A stretch of 43,668 bases of DNA from Saprospiraceae bacterium. Its GTDB lineage: Bacteria; Bacteroidota; Bacteroidia; Chitinophagales; Saprospiraceae. This document shows positions 39,380 to 43,668 of this stretch, piece after piece (position 1 is the first letter of the stretch; each line of letters opens with the position of its first letter). Below the pieces are notes generated by a model, which was given only the letters and a program-made list of their open reading frames with translations, was not told the origin of the DNA and ran no database searches. The translations under genes and the position numbers were made by a program. The stretch covers positions 39,102-82,769 of the forward strand of contig JAHDGD010000004.1 in assembly GCA_020627825.1 (NCBI GenBank), in the 5' to 3' direction.

Positions 39380-42300
39380 ATGAAATCAGCTCTTTACAAA
39401 ACCTTAATATTTTGCGCAGTTCTTACTACTTTTTTGGCTTTTTCATTTTTTAATGCAAATGAACAAGAACCAATTTTTACATTTATAGAAGGTAATGAAG
39501 ACTGGAAGAAGATTAAAGAAGATATTCAAATTTCTGAAGGGGAGTTACTTAATAGATATCAGGAGCAAATGGGCTTCGGCCCAAAGGATGTTTTACATAA
39601 ACACAGAACTTCTCAGGATAAAGCAGGAAATACACATACCCATTATCAACATTATCATAATGGATATAGAGTTTTTGGATCACAATTTATTATTCATTCA
39701 AATACTCAAAATAAGGTATACTTAGTCAACGGTCGGATTGCTGAACATCTAGAATTGAATACGAAAGCTTCTCTTTCAAAAGAAGAAGCAATAGAGATAG
39801 CTAAAGAAGAATTCCCTGGTGCGAAATTCATGTGGGAGAACGATTATATGGAATCCTTTATTAAAAAAATCGATCGGAATCCTACAGCTACTTTTTTTCC
39901 TGAAGCACCCCTAGTTTACTATAGGATAGGAGAAGAAAGAATTTCAGAAAATTATAGACTAGTATATGAAGTGGATATTCATACCTATGCACCAGAGTTA
40001 AAAGAAACTGTGTATGTCGATGCTCTTGACGGTACAATAGTCCTGCGAATAAACGATTTACACACTGGAGGAGATCATGAAGGTGTTGCAGAAACAAGAT
40101 ATCATGGAACACGTACGATAATAACAGACTCTATAGGAGTCGATTCTTTTGTATTAGTGGATTCAACAAGAGGTCCAGGTGTTTTTACGTATAATGCTCG
40201 TAGACAAGAAGTTGACTCTTCAACTGTGGATTTCTTTTATGATGATGATAATTACTGGAATAACATAAATGCATTTCAAGATGAAGTTGCTACTGATGCA
40301 CACTGGGGAACAGAAATGACGTATGATTTTTATACGAATGTGCTCGGTAGAGAAGGACTTAGTGGCGACAGCATTCCGTTAATAAGTTTCGTGCACGTCC
40401 GTCAAAACTGGACAAATGCTACTTGGAATGGGCGTTTTGCTAGATTTGGTGATAGTGACGATCCGAATTCACCGCTAACAGCAATTGATGTGGTTGGTCA
40501 TGAATTTGCGCATGGATTAACAGATTATACGGCTGATCTAGTATATATGAATGAACCAGGAGCACTAAATGAATCGTTTTCGGATATTTTTGGAACTGTT
40601 CAAGAATTTCTTTACGATCCTGCTACTGCAGACTGGGAAATAGGTGAAGATTTTATAGCAAGTGGAGGATTCAGGTCCATGCAGAATCCTAAAGATTTTA
40701 ATAATCCACATACTTACTTTGGCCAATTTTGGACAACAGGGGCAGGAGATAATGGAGGCGTTCATACGAATAGTGGGGTTCAAAATTTTTGGTTTTATCT
40801 GATCAGTGAAGGAGGTGAAGGAATAAATGATATAGGCAATACCTATAGTGTAGATTCATTGGGACTAGATAAGGCTACACAAATCGCATATGGTAACCTG
40901 AATAATTATCTTACCGTTGAATCTCAATATATAGATGCTAGATTGGGAAGTATTCAGGCAAGTGTAGATCTATATGGTGATTGTTCATATGAAAAAGAAG
41001 CTACTACAGACGCATGGTTTGCTGTAGGAGTAGGTCAACGATTTGAACGAAACGATATTGAATTGCTTCAAATAGTGGGGCCAGATAATAGTATATGTGG
41101 CACTAGTTCAGAAGTATCGTTAACAGTTGAAATGCGTTATGCTGATTGTCAAAAGAATTTAGTAGAGGGTGATTATATCCCTTTTGAGTTTACTGTAAAC
41201 TTCGGCGACGTCTATTTTGACACACTTTTTGTTTCGGATACTATCTTTTCTCAAGATACTTTTGTGTTTGAATTTAATACGACCATACCAGAATTTGCAT
41301 TGCCAGGAGACTATGAAATTAATTTAAGGAGTTCGTTAGAAGGAGATAACATAGAGCAAAATAGTATATTAAGAGACTTTTATCATATTCGGTATGATCA
41401 AAACGTTGATTTGGCTTATGCTGAAACCTTATCTCCAGTATCCGGTTGCTATTTGTCAGTAGAAGAGGAAGTTTCAGTAAGATTGCAGTTTTTAGGATGT
41501 GATTCAATAGTAGGTGGAGAGGCTGTAGAATTAGTATACAAACTAAATGAAGGAGATTGGGTGTCGGAAAACTTTACGTTGGATTCTACATTTTATGCAG
41601 ACGAGTTTATAGATTTTACATTCCAAGAAACTAGTATCGATTTAGAAGAAAATGGTAACTATCAGTTCCAAGCTAGATTAATTTATGAAGCTGACACCTT
41701 GCTTTTAAATAATGAGAGTTCAATTGAATTCTTTAAAAATCCCATACCACTTCAAAGGGCTGTAGAGTTCACATTCGAAGGGACAGAAGAGAGTTATTTA
41801 GATAGTTTTTATGTTATTAAAGGGCAGCAAGCAAGGGTGGAAATACTGGACAGTGTAGGGTTTAATCAAACGAGTGGACTAGCTATAACAGGTAGTAACG
41901 GATTGGACTTATTGTTAGATGATCGATTAGTGGAGCCAAGTTTGGGAACTGTATGGACAAAGGTAAACACAGGCTTTAAGACGGAATCTTGTATGTGTGC
42001 GGATTTAAGGAACACAACATCTGCTAATCTCCAGTTTAGAGTCAACCAGAGTTTTTCACCGATTTATAACGATTTGTTTGGATTGGAAATGAAATATGCT
42101 TCAGCATTACGTGTGACTGTTAATGGTAAAAGTGCATCTCCCACTTATATTCCTGTGGATAATGAAAGTGACTTTTATTTGTTTAAAAATATTAGTTTAG
42201 CTGATTACCATGGCGAAACAATTGAGATATGTTTTCAGACGCATACACTGTTGGATCAAGAGAATGATCCATATGGAATAGGAGATAACATATACTTAGA

Positions 42301-42583
42301 TAATATTGTCATAAAAGGTGTAGCAACAACGTCTACAGAAGATGTGAATGTTGGGGAAGGAAAAATTTATCCAAATCCAGCTCGTGAAACGATCACGATA
42401 GAAAATGATTGGACTACTTCCTATGAACTTACTATAATGAATATCAATGGACAAGTAGTGAAGCGAATGGCTGCGTATACAGATCGTCAGATCTTACGTG
42501 TTGATGAATTGCCAGAAGGTATGTATGTTGTAAAATCAGAAGGAGAGGAGGGAATTAGACTAAATAAGTTAATTGTACAATAA
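39380..42583 (+). CDS. M4 (thermolysin-family) metallopeptidase with T9SS tail
   Basis: A signal-like N-terminus (LIFCAVLTTFLAFSFFNA) is followed by an FTP/PepSY propeptide (~60-225, e.g. HYQHYHNGYRVFGSQFIIHS and VYVDALDGTIVLRI). The protease domain has HEFAHGLTDY (zinc His 374 and 378, catalytic E375), E398 in NEPGALNESFSDIFG, and H462 in DNGGVHTNSGVQNFWFYL, all as in thermolysin. About 400 residues of beta-sandwich domains and a Por-type sorting tail (KIYPNPARETITIENDW ... LNKLIVQ) complete it. It is secreted by T9SS and degrades proteins outside the cell. The total of 1067 aa is long because of the added domains. Confidence 0.93.
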   Translation: MKSALYKTLIFCAVLTTFLAFSFFNANEQEPIFTFIEGNEDWKKIKEDIQISEGELLNRYQEQMGFGPKDVLHKHRTSQDKAGNTHTHYQHYHNGYRVFGSQFIIHSNTQNKVYLVNGRIAEHLELNTKASLSKEEAIEIAKEEFPGAKFMWENDYMESFIKKIDRNPTATFFPEAPLVYYRIGEERISENYRLVYEVDIHTYAPELKETVYVDALDGTIVLRINDLHTGGDHEGVAETRYHGTRTIITDSIGVDSFVLVDSTRGPGVFTYNARRQEVDSSTVDFFYDDDNYWNNINAFQDEVATDAHWGTEMTYDFYTNVLGREGLSGDSIPLISFVHVRQNWTNATWNGRFARFGDSDDPNSPLTAIDVVGHEFAHGLTDYTADLVYMNEPGALNESFSDIFGTVQEFLYDPATADWEIGEDFIASGGFRSMQNPKDFNNPHTYFGQFWTTGAGDNGGVHTNSGVQNFWFYLISEGGEGINDIGNTYSVDSLGLDKATQIAYGNLNNYLTVESQYIDARLGSIQASVDLYGDCSYEKEATTDAWFAVGVGQRFERNDIELLQIVGPDNSICGTSSEVSLTVEMRYADCQKNLVEGDYIPFEFTVNFGDVYFDTLFVSDTIFSQDTFVFEFNTTIPEFALPGDYEINLRSSLEGDNIEQNSILRDFYHIRYDQNVDLAYAETLSPVSGCYLSVEEEVSVRLQFLGCDSIVGGEAVELVYKLNEGDWVSENFTLDSTFYADEFIDFTFQETSIDLEENGNYQFQARLIYEADTLLLNNESSIEFFKNPIPLQRAVEFTFEGTEESYLDSFYVIKGQQARVEILDSVGFNQTSGLAITGSNGLDLLLDDRLVEPSLGTVWTKVNTGFKTESCMCADLRNTTSANLQFRVNQSFSPIYNDLFGLEMKYASALRVTVNGKSASPTYIPVDNESDFYLFKNISLADYHGETIEICFQTHTLLDQENDPYGIGDNIYLDNIVIKGVATTSTEDVNVGEGKIYPNPARETITIENDWTTSYELTIMNINGQVVKRMAAYTDRQILRVDELPEGMYVVKSEGEEGIRLNKLIVQ
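39570..39583. repeat. Short palindrome variant with TTCG loop (in M4 propeptide)
   Basis: TGGGC, TTCG, GCCCA: a 5-bp stem closed by a sequence that forms the very stable UUCG tetraloop in RNA, followed by AA. It is read as MGFGPK in the FTP region. It shares GGGCTTNNGCCCAAA with the variants at 9523 and 15041. Confidence 0.5.
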
Positions 42584-43093
42584 TTGATTGTATTAGTGGG
42601 ATATATGGGGAGTGGAAAGACTACACTAGGAAGGGAGGTAGCGCGCAGAATGGAGGTGGAGTTTATTGATTTGGATGAGGAGATAGAAAAGAAGTTTCAG
42701 AAAAATATTCCCCAACTTTTTGAGGAATATGGGGAATATTTTTTTCGGAAGCAAGAGTATTTGCAATTGAAGGAGGTGCTAAGTAAGCGAGAAGGGGTGT
42801 TGTCAACTGGTGGAGGAACCCCTATGTACTTTAATTCGATGCACTATATAAACTCAAATGCAAAGTCTATATTTATTGAAGTTGAAGTACAAGATCTTGC
42901 AAAAAGATTACAGAAAGAAAAGGAAAGTAGACCTATCTTAGCAAATAAAAATGATGACGAAATGCAACAATTTATCAAGTTTCATTTGCAAGAAAGAAAC
43001 CCATATTATACTAAAGCTCATTTTACTGTTAAAAATAATGATGAGTTAGTTGCAATCGAAAAAATTCTAGAGTTTGCCAAAAAGAAGATGTAA
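42584..43093 (+). CDS. aroK: Shikimate kinase
   Basis: It phosphorylates shikimate with ATP in aromatic amino-acid synthesis. Walker A is GYMGSGKTT (residues 6-14). Shikimate contacts are FIDLDEEIEKKF (Asp), FFRKQE (Arg), GGGTP, and the lid Arg in RPIL; the adenine-side R is in ERNPYY. The start codon is TTG 42584, immediately after the stop of the M4 gene with no gap. The next ATG (M8) would cut off the Walker motif, so the TTG is needed. It has 169 aa, which is complete. A long hairpin overlaps the LFEEYGEYFF region. Confidence 0.93.
   Translation: MIVLVGYMGSGKTTLGREVARRMEVEFIDLDEEIEKKFQKNIPQLFEEYGEYFFRKQEYLQLKEVLSKREGVLSTGGGTPMYFNSMHYINSNAKSIFIEVEVQDLAKRLQKEKESRPILANKNDDEMQQFIKFHLQERNPYYTKAHFTVKNNDELVAIEKILEFAKKKM
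42701..42743. repeat. Inverted repeat in the shikimate kinase gene
   Basis: AAAAATATTCCCC (42701-42713) and GGGGAATATTTTT (42731-42743) form 13-bp arms around a 17-nt spacer. Both arms encode conserved shikimate kinase residues, so codon choice could have made it. It has opposite polarity (A side first) to the palindrome family. Confidence 0.55.
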
Positions 43094-43096
43094 TTC

Positions 43097-43633
43097 ATGA
43101 AGATATATACTAAGACAGGTGATAAAGGTACCACTTCATTATATGGAGGTACACGGTTACCTAAAAATCACATCCGTATTGAAGCCTATGGGAATATAGA
43201 TGAACTTAATAGCCATATAGGTCTACTGATTGCTCATATACCTCATATCAATTCTACTTTGCTTACAAAAATACAGAATGAACTTTTTGTACAAGGCTCG
43301 CATCTAGCCGCAGGAAATGATCATGATTTTAAACTTCCGGATTTTAATATTGCGCTTATTGAAGAAATGGAAACTGAAATAGATTCAATGAATGAAAAGT
43401 TAGAACCTTTAAAACATTTTATTTTACCGGGAGGAAGTAAGAGTATTGCAATTGCACATGTATGTAGAACAGTGACTAGACGAGCTGAAAGAGGAGTTGT
43501 TGCATTGTCTCAGAATGAACTAGTTGAAGATCATATAATCATTTTTCTCAATCGGTTATCTGATTACTTTTTTATTTTAGCACGATATATAGCAAAACAA
43601 GAGAAAATAGATGAATTGAAGTGGATGCCTTAA
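43097..43633 (+). CDS. Cob(I)yrinic acid a,c-diamide (ATP:cobalamin) adenosyltransferase, PduO type
   Basis: It transfers adenosyl from ATP to cob(I)alamin to make coenzyme B12. The N-terminal ATP site is MKIYTKTGDKGTTSLYGGTR. The family segments EAYGNIDELNSHIGLL, FILPGGSK, CRTVTRRAERGVV (catalytic Arg region) and FLNRLSDYFFILAR follow. At 178 aa it is a complete PduO/MMAB-type enzyme. It starts 3 bp after the shikimate kinase stop, so the two may share a transcript although the pathways differ. It suggests that the cell uses adenosylcobalamin. The last 35 bases of the window hold nothing I can name. Confidence 0.94.
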   Translation: MKIYTKTGDKGTTSLYGGTRLPKNHIRIEAYGNIDELNSHIGLLIAHIPHINSTLLTKIQNELFVQGSHLAAGNDHDFKLPDFNIALIEEMETEIDSMNEKLEPLKHFILPGGSKSIAIAHVCRTVTRRAERGVVALSQNELVEDHIIIFLNRLSDYFFILARYIAKQEKIDELKWMP

Positions 43634-43668
43634 TGAATTCGGTCTCCTCGAATTTCTAATTCATTCAT

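Overview
The window looks like a chromosomal segment of a low-GC member of the phylum Bacteroidota. Four things point there. (1) Several promoters match the Bacteroidota -7 element TAnnTTTG, upstream of rplS, rpsP, trxB and others. (2) Exported proteins end in type IX secretion (T9SS) tails: CHU_C type on the PKD protein, Por type on the deiminase and the M4 protease. (3) There are three TonB-dependent receptors, two of them without SusD partners and with CarboxypepD_reg-like N-termini. (4) A GWxTD protein and an ECF sigma factor paired with a one-helix/beta-barrel partner are present. I cannot place it below phylum with confidence; a Saprospiria-like lineage is a guess. I saw no prophage, IS element, CRISPR array, rRNA or tRNA. 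No stretch longer than 300 bases lacks a gene; the largest gaps (573-820, 3558-3773, 24752-25009) hold promoters and short dyads.

Layout. 1-3.1 kb: a degenerate TsaC/YrdC-like gene, divergent from a T9SS-exported PKD/CHU_C protein. 3.2-3.6 kb: rplS with promoter and terminator. 3.8-9.6 kb: a tightly coupled envelope operon (lipoprotein, GWxTD protein, TonB receptor, secreted peptidylarginine-deiminase-like enzyme). 9.7-12.2 kb: rpsP, an unrecognised 464-aa protein and an exported YciI-like protein. 12.3-18.2 kb (minus): DUF6580-like membrane protein, two TonB receptors and an SDR epimerase. 18.3-23.3 kb: M1 peptidase, ECF sigma with its membrane partner, and pdhB. 23.3-24.8 kb (minus): a membrane-anchored subtilase. 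25-31.4 kb: housekeeping metabolism (trxB, fbaA, purE/purK, dihydroorotase, ribH) and a TPR protein. 31.6-36.1 kb: an ABC-2 exporter pair, a fused peptide-type ABC ATPase and a GT2 glycosyltransferase. 36.1-43.6 kb: TlpA-like protein, MFS transporter, DoxX-like protein, M4 metallopeptidase, shikimate kinase and cobalamin adenosyltransferase.

The signal that gene annotation does not explain is a family of short GC-cored palindromes. A T-tract leads into GGG(G/C)(T/C)..., then the mirror image ...CCC, then an A-tract. Seven strong copies and three short variants are spread over the whole window, one intergenic and the rest inside genes. Inside genes they are read in all three codon phases and sit mostly at permissive places: signal-peptide junctions, linkers, a C-terminal tail. 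Their T-stem-A polarity is opposite to that of the four real intrinsic terminators here. The stems vary by paired changes (C:G replaced by G:C or T:A), which suggests selection on the fold or dyad rather than on the peptide. Other points of interest are a PPAD-like secreted deiminase that keeps the two substrate-clamp arginines, and a TsaC-like paralogue that has lost its signature motifs.
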